Shown here piece after piece: positions 7,130 through 14,241 of a stretch of 64,000 bases of DNA. Every line of letters starts with the position of its first letter. Position 1 is the stretch's first letter. The stretch is from Jeotgalibaca porci (GTDB lineage Bacteria > Bacillota > Bacilli > Lactobacillales > Aerococcaceae): contig NZ_CP049889.1 of assembly GCF_011299095.1 (NCBI RefSeq), forward strand, positions 1-64,000. The letters run 5' to 3'. A program made the position numbers and the translations under genes. A model generated the notes under the pieces. The model saw only the letters and a list, made by a program, of their open reading frames with translations. It was not told the origin of the DNA and did not search any database.

Positions 7130-7334
7130 ATATTCGTTATACACATCACGCAAAACAAGCAATCCGTATCCGCATGAATTTGTAAAAGTGGTATGCGATG
7201 CACGCACGAGTTGGATAATCGTGGAAGGTGTATTGACCTATTCTGAATTAGAACGATGCGACTTAATTTATCACGGGCACAATATGACCTATGAGCGTTG
7301 TATTGCTGAGATTGAGAGGTTGCGGAGACTATGA
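7122..7334 (+). CDS. Hypothetical phage protein, 70 aa
   Basis: ATG at 7122 follows AAGGAG (7109-7114); it overlaps the previous gene by 8 bp and the next by 4 bp. The protein begins MRKYSLYTSRKTSNPYPHEF and has a compact alpha/beta composition with two cysteines. It is not recognised. Confidence 0.55.
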   Translation: MRKYSLYTSRKTSNPYPHEFVKVVCDARTSWIIVEGVLTYSELERCDLIYHGHNMTYERCIAEIERLRRL

Positions 7335-7651
7335 GCCAATTATCACTATTCGACGAACCAACAATTGCGCGATACAAAAACAGATTTGAAATATCAGATG
7401 GAAAGCACTATCTGGGCTACATCGAAATGGATAAACCGAGCAACGGAACGGTGGTATTTGAATTTAAGTACTGCAAAGGGCGTGCATATGGCGGTGCGGA
7501 TGAAGTACCGATAAAAGATATGCAGAAGTACGTTAGACACACTGCAAGGCATTTTTTGAAGCTATACAGATACCGCAACGAAACAACGGAGCAGACAGTT
7601 TGGCGTGAGTATCAGATTGAGATGATTAATAAGGAGCGTGGAGCGGAATGA
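7331..7651 (+). CDS. Hypothetical phage protein with N-terminal beta-clamp-binding motif, 106 aa
   Basis: The first residues are MSQLSLFDEP. QLSLF (residues 3-7) is a perfect match to the bacterial sliding-clamp binding consensus QL(S/D)LF. The rest (about 20-95) is a beta-rich, basic domain without a recognised family. Start ATG follows GGAG and overlaps the previous TGA; the end overlaps the next gene (ATGA). A protein that docks on host DnaN during phage replication is the inference. Confidence 0.6.
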   Translation: MSQLSLFDEPTIARYKNRFEISDGKHYLGYIEMDKPSNGTVVFEFKYCKGRAYGGADEVPIKDMQKYVRHTARHFLKLYRYRNETTEQTVWREYQIEMINKERGAE

Positions 7652-7983
7652 CAAACTTCACAGCCTTATACGCGGACATAATCTTGAAAAAGATAGTCAC
7701 GAAAATCAGAAAAGACACAAGTATGAAAAATAAAGCAACCGAACGAAAGTTAGCAAACGCCAGCGATGGTAGAAGTGTACGAACGATGCGCCACTGGAGT
7801 GCAGCAGCAAGCAGTGAGTTTTACTACAAGGAAATGGCTACTGGATATGAACGCATGAGGGATTTAGATGAGCTGACAAAATGGAGCGAAAAGTTAAATC
7901 AAGATCGCTTTAAGTTTATGGATAAGTTCGAAGAAGTCTTGGAATATTATAACTTGCATTATAAGGGGCGTGAAGCGGAATGA
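7648..7983 (+). CDS. Hypothetical phage protein, 111 aa
   Basis: It starts with the ATGA overlap at 7648 and encodes a basic N-terminal third (KKIVTKIRKDTSMKNK) followed by helices. There is no recognised family. It is fused by overlap to both neighbours, so it is very likely translated with them. Confidence 0.55.
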   Translation: MTNFTALYADIILKKIVTKIRKDTSMKNKATERKLANASDGRSVRTMRHWSAAASSEFYYKEMATGYERMRDLDELTKWSEKLNQDRFKFMDKFEEVLEYYNLHYKGREAE

Positions 7984-8234
7984 ATAAGAAAGAGTTTATC
8001 CTTTATCTGATGGAAGAGTACAAGGGAGCGTTGTTGGCAATCAAGGCGGAAGAAGAATGGGAGTGCCAAGAAGATGAACGTGTGGAGAAATTGAGGGAAG
8101 AACGCGGTGAAGAGAAAACGGCTTGGATAAGTCGCAATTGGTATTCTGGACGTCATGTATCCAAAGCAGAACTTAATCGCATTCGCTTGATGCTGCATAA
8201 AGCAATGTTAGAAATTGAGGAGGAAAAGAAATGA
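7980..8234 (+). CDS. Hypothetical phage protein, 84 aa
   Basis: This strongly charged helical protein is rich in Glu/Lys/Arg (KLREERGEEKTAW). It has an ATGA overlap at each end. It is not recognised; the composition suggests a coiled coil or scaffold-like helper. Confidence 0.55.
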   Translation: MNKKEFILYLMEEYKGALLAIKAEEEWECQEDERVEKLREERGEEKTAWISRNWYSGRHVSKAELNRIRLMLHKAMLEIEEEKK

Positions 8235-8380
8235 CCCGACAATTTACAATAAACGATCGCTACCGCCCTATCGTGACAATTAAAAAAATTAAAAAAGACA
8301 TTCCAACCGTTATCGAAGTGAGTGGCAGACGGTACGTGCATGATAATGCGGATAGTTATAAAGGGGGTAAACGGAAATGA
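8231..8380 (+). CDS. Hypothetical small basic protein, 49 aa
   Basis: ATG at 8231 overlaps the previous stop and its TGA overlaps the next ATG. GAGGAAAAG lies just upstream as ribosome binding site. The short basic product (MTRQFTINDRYRPIVTIKK) has beta-strand character. Unknown function; the perfect ATGA coupling on both sides supports expression. Confidence 0.5.
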   Translation: MTRQFTINDRYRPIVTIKKIKKDIPTVIEVSGRRYVHDNADSYKGGKRK

Positions 8381-8913
8381 AGAAGGGAAAAGAATGGCTA
8401 AAAGACGAAGTAAAATCACTGTTCGACAAGGCTTACGACTCGGGGAAGATGGAATATCATGAGTCAGAAGAATCCATACATAGAATCAATAGTCTAGTCG
8501 ACCAACTAGATGAACCAGAAACCCTCTCGCAAGAGTGGATAGATAGATTCGAACAGTTTAGAGCATATGTACAAGAACAGCGAGACTTGTCTTATGGCGT
8601 TGAACTGGGAGCAACAGGGGGGTATACAGGGAGAATAGCTAACCAATATGACGGACTACTTGAAATGATTGAGGAGTATGAGGAACACAACCCGATTACC
8701 CTACAAAACCTACTCGTACCGAAGCAAGACAAGCCAGTGATTTCGCAATATGAAGTATCAGTAGATGGTTGCGACGACAGTACGACAATAAGACAAGAAT
8801 TAACTTTCGAAGAATACGAATTTTTGAATACGATAGCTGAAAAGATTACGAACGCTTCAAATTATGGTTGTATGCCAACTATGCAAGTCGAGGAGGTAAC
8901 ACCATGCAATTAA
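8377..8913 (+). CDS. DUF1642-like phage protein, 178 aa
   Basis: An N-terminal LVDQLDEPETLSQEWIDRF segment (about residues 40-60) and an acidic C-terminal VSVDGCDDSTT...ASNYGCMPTMQVEEV resemble proteins annotated DUF1642 in lactic-acid-bacteria phages. The role of that family is unknown. The gene overlaps the dUTPase start by 10 bp. Family membership is a moderate-confidence call from pattern only. Confidence 0.55.
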   Translation: MKKGKEWLKDEVKSLFDKAYDSGKMEYHESEESIHRINSLVDQLDEPETLSQEWIDRFEQFRAYVQEQRDLSYGVELGATGGYTGRIANQYDGLLEMIEEYEEHNPITLQNLLVPKQDKPVISQYEVSVDGCDDSTTIRQELTFEEYEFLNTIAEKITNASNYGCMPTMQVEEVTPCN

Positions 8914-9326
8914 AAATCAAACGCTTAACACAAACGGCAAAACTACCAGAACGTGCATTCCCAACAGAAGCGGGGCTCGATGTGTTTACGGACGAAGAAA
9001 TCATGATTGAAAGCAATCAGACGGTGGCAATCAGCACAGGAATCGCTTTAGAAATACCGGATGGTTATTATGGACGGTTGAAAGGTAGAAGTGGACTAAC
9101 ACTGAAAAGTCCGTTACGCGTGCTGGAAGGAACCATCGATTCGAGTTATCGGGGCGAAGTTAAAGTAATGGCTGAGGTAAAAAAAGACTGTACTTACCAT
9201 GTACCAAAAGGCGCGAAAATAGCACAATTGATTATCCAGCCATTACCATATTTTGAAGTTGTGGAAGTGGACGAACTAAGTCAAACGGATCGTGGCGAAA
9301 ATGGATTTGGAAGTACGGGGGTATAG
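8904..9326 (+). CDS. dut: dUTP pyrophosphatase
   Basis: All five motifs of the trimeric dUTPase family are present in 140 residues: AGLDV, GRLKGRSGL, GTIDSSYRGEV, AQLIIQP and the C-terminal RGENGFGSTG. The enzyme hydrolyses dUTP to dUMP, keeping uracil out of replicating phage DNA and feeding dTMP synthesis. ATG at 8904 follows AGGAGG. In some staphylococcal phages dUTPase also relieves island repression, but there is no sign of that here. Confidence 0.95.
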   Translation: MQLKIKRLTQTAKLPERAFPTEAGLDVFTDEEIMIESNQTVAISTGIALEIPDGYYGRLKGRSGLTLKSPLRVLEGTIDSSYRGEVKVMAEVKKDCTYHVPKGAKIAQLIIQPLPYFEVVEVDELSQTDRGENGFGSTGV

Positions 9327-9328
9327 AA

Positions 9329-9511
9329 ATGAAACAATGGTATGTATTTGAAATGAACGGCTTTACAGAAGAAGAAGCACAAAGACTGTTTGATAAAGTT
9401 TTTTCTAAAGTTGAGTGGGCAGAAGAACATTCCATGGGAATCTCACACCTGACAGAGAGAGGCGTCGCCGACTTGAAGAAACATGTCTTCAGACAGGGGG
9501 AATCGGAATGA
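9329..9511 (+). CDS. Hypothetical phage protein, 60 aa
   Basis: The small protein MKQWYVFEMNGFTEEEAQRL... has a mixed alpha/beta pattern and no known motif. It starts 2 bp after the dUTPase stop and ends overlapping the next ATG. Confidence 0.5.
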   Translation: MKQWYVFEMNGFTEEEAQRLFDKVFSKVEWAEEHSMGISHLTERGVADLKKHVFRQGESE

Positions 9512-9681
9512 AAAAGGAGAAAGTAATAAAAGAATTAGAGGAACTATACCGACAATATATTAAAAAGGCTAGAAGTTTAGAAGACCCTTATGAAAGAGAT
9601 TGGGTTTACGGGAAAGTGGACGGAATCACAGAAGCGATAGATATTGTACAACTTATTGACGAACAGGAGGTAACGGAATGA
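9508..9681 (+). CDS. Hypothetical phage protein, 57 aa
   Basis: ATG at 9508 is in an ATGA overlap and follows GGGGGAAT. The product is helical and charged (KVIKELEELYRQYIKKARSL) and likely folds as a helical hairpin. It overlaps the redoxin gene by 4 bp. Not recognised. Confidence 0.5.
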   Translation: MKKEKVIKELEELYRQYIKKARSLEDPYERDWVYGKVDGITEAIDIVQLIDEQEVTE

Positions 9682-9911
9682 CACCAATCATCTACAGCAA
9701 GAACAACTGCGGTCCTTGCAACATGCTTAAACTCGCACTACGCGAGGAAGGCATCGCATACGAGGAACGCAATATCAGTACCAGTGAGGCATTCTTGAAC
9801 GAACTCATGGAATTAGGTTATCAGAGCGTCCCAATCGTACTGGTGGACGGCAAAGTGGTCGCAAACGGATTTGAGCCATGGAAGGTGAAGGAGGCAATGC
9901 AACATGGATAA
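9678..9911 (+). CDS. NrdH-like glutaredoxin/thioredoxin
   Basis: The 77-residue redoxin has the CGPC active site at residues 11-14 and the conserved TVPIV-like segment GYQSVPIVLVDG with its cis-proline. It resembles NrdH, which reduces class Ib ribonucleotide reductase. In a phage without its own reductase it would boost the host enzyme to supply dNTPs, consistent with the dUTPase upstream. Assignment to NrdH rather than another small redoxin is likely but not certain. Confidence 0.8.
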   Translation: MTPIIYSKNNCGPCNMLKLALREEGIAYEERNISTSEAFLNELMELGYQSVPIVLVDGKVVANGFEPWKVKEAMQHG

Positions 9912-10062
9912 GCAGATTAAGGTAGGCGACAAGGTGTTCGTCAAAGTGGGGAAGATGGCGGGAACCTACGCGGTAGTGAGCAGTGTGCAGGACAAATTCG
10001 TGTATCTGCGTCACTTGGTCACGAACATCGAATTCCGTTGCAAAATCGAGGATGTGGCATGA
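9904..10062 (+). CDS. Hypothetical small protein with SH3/KOW-like fold, 52 aa
   Basis: ATG at 9904 overlaps the redoxin gene by 8 bp with AAGGAGG upstream. The sequence MDKQIKVGDKVFVKVGK followed by short beta strands resembles a small SH3-like barrel. Function unknown. Confidence 0.5.
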   Translation: MDKQIKVGDKVFVKVGKMAGTYAVVSSVQDKFVYLRHLVTNIEFRCKIEDVA

Positions 10063-10096
10063 AAGTGGCATAAGAGCAGACATAGGAGGAAATGAG

Positions 10097-10480
10097 ATGA
10101 AATTACCAGAATTAAACCGCATTATGAACGCTAAAGCGCATGGATATGACAGCGTGCCAGAAGTTGCAGACAAAACCGAACGTGTACATGCAGACAAAGA
10201 TGGGGATGAGACTACTACCATGTCCTTTGAAGAAGTTATGGCTCTTGTGGAAAACGACATGATTAATCAGCCGCTTCACTATGTCGGAGAACAAGGACTA
10301 GAAGTTGAAGTGGTCCTGCAGAACTTTATACCGCGTTATGAAGACCCTTATGTCGGACACCGGATTGCCAGTGCGATTGAATATCTACTAAGAAGTCCTT
10401 TGAAGAACGGTCAACAGGATATTGAGAAGGCTAGGAAGAATTTAGATCAGGCGCTTGTATATATGGAGGCGATTGAGTGA
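10097..10480 (+). CDS. DUF3310 phage protein, 127 aa
   Basis: The C-terminal half (MINQPLHYVG...YLLRSPLKNGQQDIEKARKNLD in parts) matches DUF3310, with its P-x-HY start and a conserved helix ending in K-A-x-x-x-L. DUF3310 proteins are widespread in phages beside nucleotide-metabolism genes, which fits the dut/redoxin context, but no activity is established. ATG at 10097 follows AGGAGGA with 6-nt spacing. Confidence 0.75.
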   Translation: MKLPELNRIMNAKAHGYDSVPEVADKTERVHADKDGDETTTMSFEEVMALVENDMINQPLHYVGEQGLEVEVVLQNFIPRYEDPYVGHRIASAIEYLLRSPLKNGQQDIEKARKNLDQALVYMEAIE

Positions 10481-10899
10481 GAAATATTCTAAGCCTCGAT
10501 AGCAACGACCTGAAGTGGCTAGAGGATAAGTTTGAACGTTATCAGCAACTAGATAGAGAAATAGCCATCCGAAAAGAAGAATTAAAGATACGTGAGGACG
10601 ACCAGAACATCGGTGGCGGTAAATCGAACGTTGTTGGGAATCCGATTGAAAGCCAAGTTATAAGAGAGCAGTCTGATCCATTTATCGTACAACGGGAAGC
10701 GTGGAAACGTGGCATTGATAAAACGTTAAGGCAACAGAACGACGATGTGAAGGCAATGATAACGGATAAGTACTGGGGAGAAAATAGTTATATGGACTGG
10801 ACTGCATTAGGAAAGTTGCACTGTTGTTCTCAATCGAAGATTTACCGCATACGCTACAAGTTTTTAGAGGATTTTGCTAAAAATATCGGGTATATATGA
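10477..10899 (+). CDS. DUF722/ArpU-type phage late transcription regulator
   Basis: The 140-residue protein has the hallmarks of this family: a helical N-terminus, the glycine motif NIGGGKSNVVGNPIES, then a C-terminal sigma-like helix-turn-helix region (YWGENSYMDWTALGKLHCCS then YRIRYKFLEDFAKNIGY). It is the last early gene before the packaging genes, the standard place for the activator of late transcription. The GTG start overlaps the previous stop. Its target is presumably in the 10,900-11,146 interval. Confidence 0.75.
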   Translation: MRNILSLDSNDLKWLEDKFERYQQLDREIAIRKEELKIREDDQNIGGGKSNVVGNPIESQVIREQSDPFIVQREAWKRGIDKTLRQQNDDVKAMITDKYWGENSYMDWTALGKLHCCSQSKIYRIRYKFLEDFAKNIGYI

Positions 10900-11000
10900 A
10901 TATTGGGAAAAAGTAAGGTAGTTTTATCACTAATAAATTGAGATAATAGTAGTATCAAGAAAATATGCGACAGAGCCAAAATGTTGCGTAAAAATACACC

Positions 11001-11030
11001 AACGTCCTTGCCAATCGGCTTGGGCGTTTT
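11001..11030 (+). terminator. Hairpin H1 upstream of the packaging genes
   Basis: AACGTCC...GGGCGTT forms an interrupted stem followed by TTTTAAAT. It shares both arm ends with the hairpin at 11091, so the two look like related copies. The weak U-tract makes it a poor terminator by itself; it may be an attenuator or part of the cos/regulatory region. Confidence 0.4.
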
Positions 11031-11090
11031 AAATAGACAAGAACAACGAGCGCCACTTAACAATGCGGACCAGTCGTTGACTAAATACCG

Positions 11091-11127
11091 AACGTCCTTA
11101 TCTCATATGATAGGGGCGTTTTTATTA
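11091..11127 (+). terminator. Rho-independent terminator ahead of the late operon
   Basis: The arms AACGTCCTTATC and GATAGGGGCGTT (G-U pairs allowed) enclose a short loop and are followed by TTTTTATT. It separates the early operon ending in the DUF722 regulator from the late genes. Confidence 0.65.
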
Positions 11128-11146
11128 TGCAAAAGGTGGTGAGCGA

Positions 11147-12379
11147 GTGAGTTGGAATGAGCAAACAGATAGTGAATTGCTTGACCTTATAGCTGAGCAT
11201 GGTACGAAGTGGACGATGCTGTCGGAGTTGTTTTCAGTTAAAAAAACGCCTGCCGCATTGAGATTGCGGTGGCAACAATATCTGTGTGACAACCCAAGGC
11301 GGCGGAGACCGGACTATGCAGAGATACAGGAGCCGAGCAATCCTATCCAAAAAGCTATCCAGCACCGCAAACACCAGTTTAACCGTGACGGCAGTCAAAC
11401 AAGCGAGCGATTGATACCAGAAAGCGCACTGCAGACACCGGAAACACTCATGAAGGCATTTGATTATAATCCAGATATGTTCGAGTTGGTAAATAGTACG
11501 GCTAACTATTGGGATAGTAATGCGGGCGAAGGTAATGTTATCACGTTGTATCAAGCTAAGGTAACGGTTAAGCCACGTAAGCAAACAATGGACTGGAAAG
11601 AAATCGGGGAACGCTTAAACGAAAAAGTTAAACCGAGGTTGATGCAATCCGTTCCGTTTATTAACAGTGATCGATACTTGGTTATCAACCTATTTGATTT
11701 ACACTTCGGGAACATGACACTTACTGACTACCAAACATCACTCGATAAAATTAACCGCATATTAAATAACCAATACAAAGAAGTGCTTATCATATCCGGT
11801 GGCGACTTGTTAAATGAGAATGACTTCAGAGGGCAAACCGCCAAGGGAACGAACATCGGTGCAACGGACATGGAACAGGCTTGGGAAGATGCATTTGATT
11901 TTCTCGATATGGTTATCCATGCAGCGACACAGAACGCAACCACCGTGAATGTTTTATATGTGCCGGGAAACCATGACGAGTATTCTGGTAGCACCGTATT
12001 AAAAGCGATTAGACGGATATACGAGCGACAACCGAACGTTTACGTTGATTGCGAGCAACAAACCTTTAAGGCAACATTATTAGGTCACAACTTCATCGGT
12101 GCGACACACGGAGATAAAGCAAACAAGAAACGGTATCCGCAGATATTCGCAACCATGTTCTCACAACTGTGGGGAGCGGAGGGAGTCTACACAAGAGAGA
12201 TGTTCTCAGGTCACTTACATAACGAGCATGTGTTAGACGATGGCTTACTGATGCGACAGATGCCAACACGTAACCATCTGGACGAGTATCACAAACAGAA
12301 TGGTTTCGTTACCGCACACAGAAGACTTCAGCTTGTTGAGTATAGCGAGTACGAAACCGAGGTGATTTATTATGCCTAA
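11147..12379 (+). CDS. Metallophosphoesterase with N-terminal SANT/Myb-like domain
   Basis: The 410-residue protein starts with a SANT/Myb-like segment (MSWNEQTDSELLDLIAEHG to about residue 45). It then carries a calcineurin-type phosphoesterase domain from about residue 175: DLHFG, GGDLLNE, GNHDEYSG, THGDK and SGHLHNEH, covering the metal-binding Asp, His and Asn residues. It sits immediately before terminase. Proteins of this type occur there in other siphophages; a nuclease or phosphatase acting on DNA ends is plausible but unproven. GTG start follows AAAGGTGG. Confidence 0.75.
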   Translation: MSWNEQTDSELLDLIAEHGTKWTMLSELFSVKKTPAALRLRWQQYLCDNPRRRRPDYAEIQEPSNPIQKAIQHRKHQFNRDGSQTSERLIPESALQTPETLMKAFDYNPDMFELVNSTANYWDSNAGEGNVITLYQAKVTVKPRKQTMDWKEIGERLNEKVKPRLMQSVPFINSDRYLVINLFDLHFGNMTLTDYQTSLDKINRILNNQYKEVLIISGGDLLNENDFRGQTAKGTNIGATDMEQAWEDAFDFLDMVIHAATQNATTVNVLYVPGNHDEYSGSTVLKAIRRIYERQPNVYVDCEQQTFKATLLGHNFIGATHGDKANKKRYPQIFATMFSQLWGAEGVYTREMFSGHLHNEHVLDDGLLMRQMPTRNHLDEYHKQNGFVTAHRRLQLVEYSEYETEVIYYA

Positions 12380-12530
12380 AGATATTCGTACGCTATGCAG
12401 TCAACATGCAAAGGAAATGATATATGCGAAGTACGCATTGATCCGCACGAACAAGCAGGAGAAAGAAACGTGTGATAAGTGTAAACGCGTCGGATGGGAA
12501 TACGAATTAATTAAATCAAAAAGAAAGTGA
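12372..12530 (+). CDS. Small zinc-finger-like protein, 52 aa
   Basis: ATG at 12372 overlaps the end of the phosphoesterase gene. The protein has C9-x2-H12 and C36-x2-C39-type pairs (LCSQH and TCDKC) that could bind one zinc ion, and a basic C-terminus. Such small proteins often stand next to terminase small subunits; the function is unknown. Confidence 0.55.
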   Translation: MPKDIRTLCSQHAKEMIYAKYALIRTNKQEKETCDKCKRVGWEYELIKSKRK

Positions 12531-12539
12531 GGTGATAGC

Positions 12540-12998
12540 TTGGCGCTGACACCAAAACAGGAGAAATATGTACAAGGGTTAGTCGCTGGGCTATCCCAAA
12601 GAAAGGCGTACCGAGAGGCGTATCCTAATAGCAGCAGTTGGAAAGATGCAACGGTGGATAATAAAGCGAGTGCAATGCTTAGAGAAGATGAGATTTTGGC
12701 TAGGTACAACGTTTTAATCAACGAATACAAGCAACAATCCATCTGGACGCGCGAACGTGCCACAGAGGAGCTTTTTTGGCTATTAGAGAAGGCTAAACAG
12801 GACTTGGGAGAAGAAGGTTTTAGACAAGCCAACTCCGCTGCATTGTTGAACGCCATCAAAGAGTTGAACGAGATAGCGCTAGTCTACCCACTGAAGGCGA
12901 AACAGGTAGAAAAGCTGCAAAGTGATATGACGAAAGGCGACTCGCAAGAGGATAAGCTATCCCAATACTTCGATATGTTGGGTGATGCCATTGAATAG
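12540..12998 (+). CDS. terS: Terminase small subunit
   Basis: The N-terminal MALTPKQEKYVQGLVAGLSQ then RKAYREAYP with a helix-turn-helix, followed by an oligomerisation helix, is typical of terminase small subunits of PBSX/SPP1-type phages (152 residues). It recognises the packaging site and hands DNA to the large subunit, encoded next with a 17-bp overlap. The start is TTG at 12540 after GAGGTGAT. Confidence 0.85.
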   Translation: MALTPKQEKYVQGLVAGLSQRKAYREAYPNSSSWKDATVDNKASAMLREDEILARYNVLINEYKQQSIWTRERATEELFWLLEKAKQDLGEEGFRQANSAALLNAIKELNEIALVYPLKAKQVEKLQSDMTKGDSQEDKLSQYFDMLGDAIE

Positions 12999-14232
12999 GC
13001 TATATACGAAGAAACAACGCAACATCATCAAAGCATCGCGTGAAAAAGATTGGTTCATGATGATAAACCATGGCGCGGTACGTGCTGGAAAGACTGTGTT
13101 GGACAACGACTTGTTTCTGTTTGAGTTGAAAAGGGCGAAAAAGAACGCAGAGGAAGACGGCGTTATGACACCTATGTACATACTTGGTTCAACAAGTGCC
13201 GGGACTTTGCAGACTAACATCATTAGGGAGATTGAAGACAAGTACGCACAGGATATCAAGTTTGACCGTTATGGAAATTTCACGTTCTGGGGCGTGTATG
13301 TGGTAACGACCTTTACAGGTTCGATAGCTGGATTGAAGTCCATTCGGGGTATGACGGCATACGGCGCATACATAAACGAAGCAACACTGGCAAACAAAGA
13401 AGTCTTTGATGAAATTGTAAAGCGTTGTTCTGGACTTGGTGCAAGAATCATACTGGACACGAATCCAGACCATCCCAACCATTGGCTGAAAGTTGATTAC
13501 ATAGACAAGGCAGATGGCGAGAAAATAGTCGCGAACCACTTCACGATATTTGATAATGATTTTTTGAATAAGCGGTATGTAGACAATTTGATCGCGGTAA
13601 CGCCAAGCGGAGTATTTACAGAACGCGGGATATATGGGCGCTGGACGTCTGGCGAGGGTGCTGTTTATACGGACTTTGACGAAAAGAAGCATTATGTGGA
13701 CGAGTTACCAGAAATAAAAAAATATTTTTGTGGCGTGGACTGGGGTTATGAACACTGGGGTTCAATTGTTGTTATGGGCGAAGACGAAAACGGCAAAACC
13801 TATTTGATTGAAGAACACGCTGCACAACATGAAGAAATTGATTATTGGGTAAAGGTAGCAAAGGACATACAAAAGCGCTACGGCGTTCACATTCCTTTTT
13901 ATGCCGATTCAGCTAGACCGGAGCACGTTGCTAGGTTCGTAAGAGAGGGTATACGTGCACAGAATGCGAATAAATCCGTTTTAAGCGGTATAGAGGAAGT
14001 TGCCAAGCTATTTAAACAAGGTAGATTATTCGTGCTTAGAAGCGGAGTATCGAAGTTTAATGATGAGATTTATCAATATGTATGGAACAAAAAGACAGGC
14101 GAACCGGTAAAAGAAAACGATGATGTTCTGGATGCGGTGCGCTATGCGATTTATTCACGTTCAATTGTAAAAAACAGAAAAATGGGAACAACAGACCAAA
14201 AACTACGAACAGCCAAGCGCTTGTTTGGATAG
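12982..14232 (+). CDS. terL: Terminase large subunit, PBSX family
   Basis: The 416-residue packaging motor has an N-terminal ATPase (Walker A GAVRAGKT, residues 31-38; Walker B region near YGAYINEATLA). It also has a C-terminal RNase H-like nuclease with GVDWGYEHWG and the closing DDVLDAVRYA acids. It translocates DNA through the portal and cuts concatemers. GTG at 12982 or ATG at 12985 could start it, both overlapping terS. Confidence 0.93.
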   Translation: MMPLNRLYTKKQRNIIKASREKDWFMMINHGAVRAGKTVLDNDLFLFELKRAKKNAEEDGVMTPMYILGSTSAGTLQTNIIREIEDKYAQDIKFDRYGNFTFWGVYVVTTFTGSIAGLKSIRGMTAYGAYINEATLANKEVFDEIVKRCSGLGARIILDTNPDHPNHWLKVDYIDKADGEKIVANHFTIFDNDFLNKRYVDNLIAVTPSGVFTERGIYGRWTSGEGAVYTDFDEKKHYVDELPEIKKYFCGVDWGYEHWGSIVVMGEDENGKTYLIEEHAAQHEEIDYWVKVAKDIQKRYGVHIPFYADSARPEHVARFVREGIRAQNANKSVLSGIEEVAKLFKQGRLFVLRSGVSKFNDEIYQYVWNKKTGEPVKENDDVLDAVRYAIYSRSIVKNRKMGTTDQKLRTAKRLFG

Positions 14233-14241
14233 GAGGACAGC

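Noticed and set aside
12401-12859. Minus-strand ORF opposite terS
   Set aside because: Low-complexity Ser/Leu/Phe antisense translation of a recognised terminase gene.
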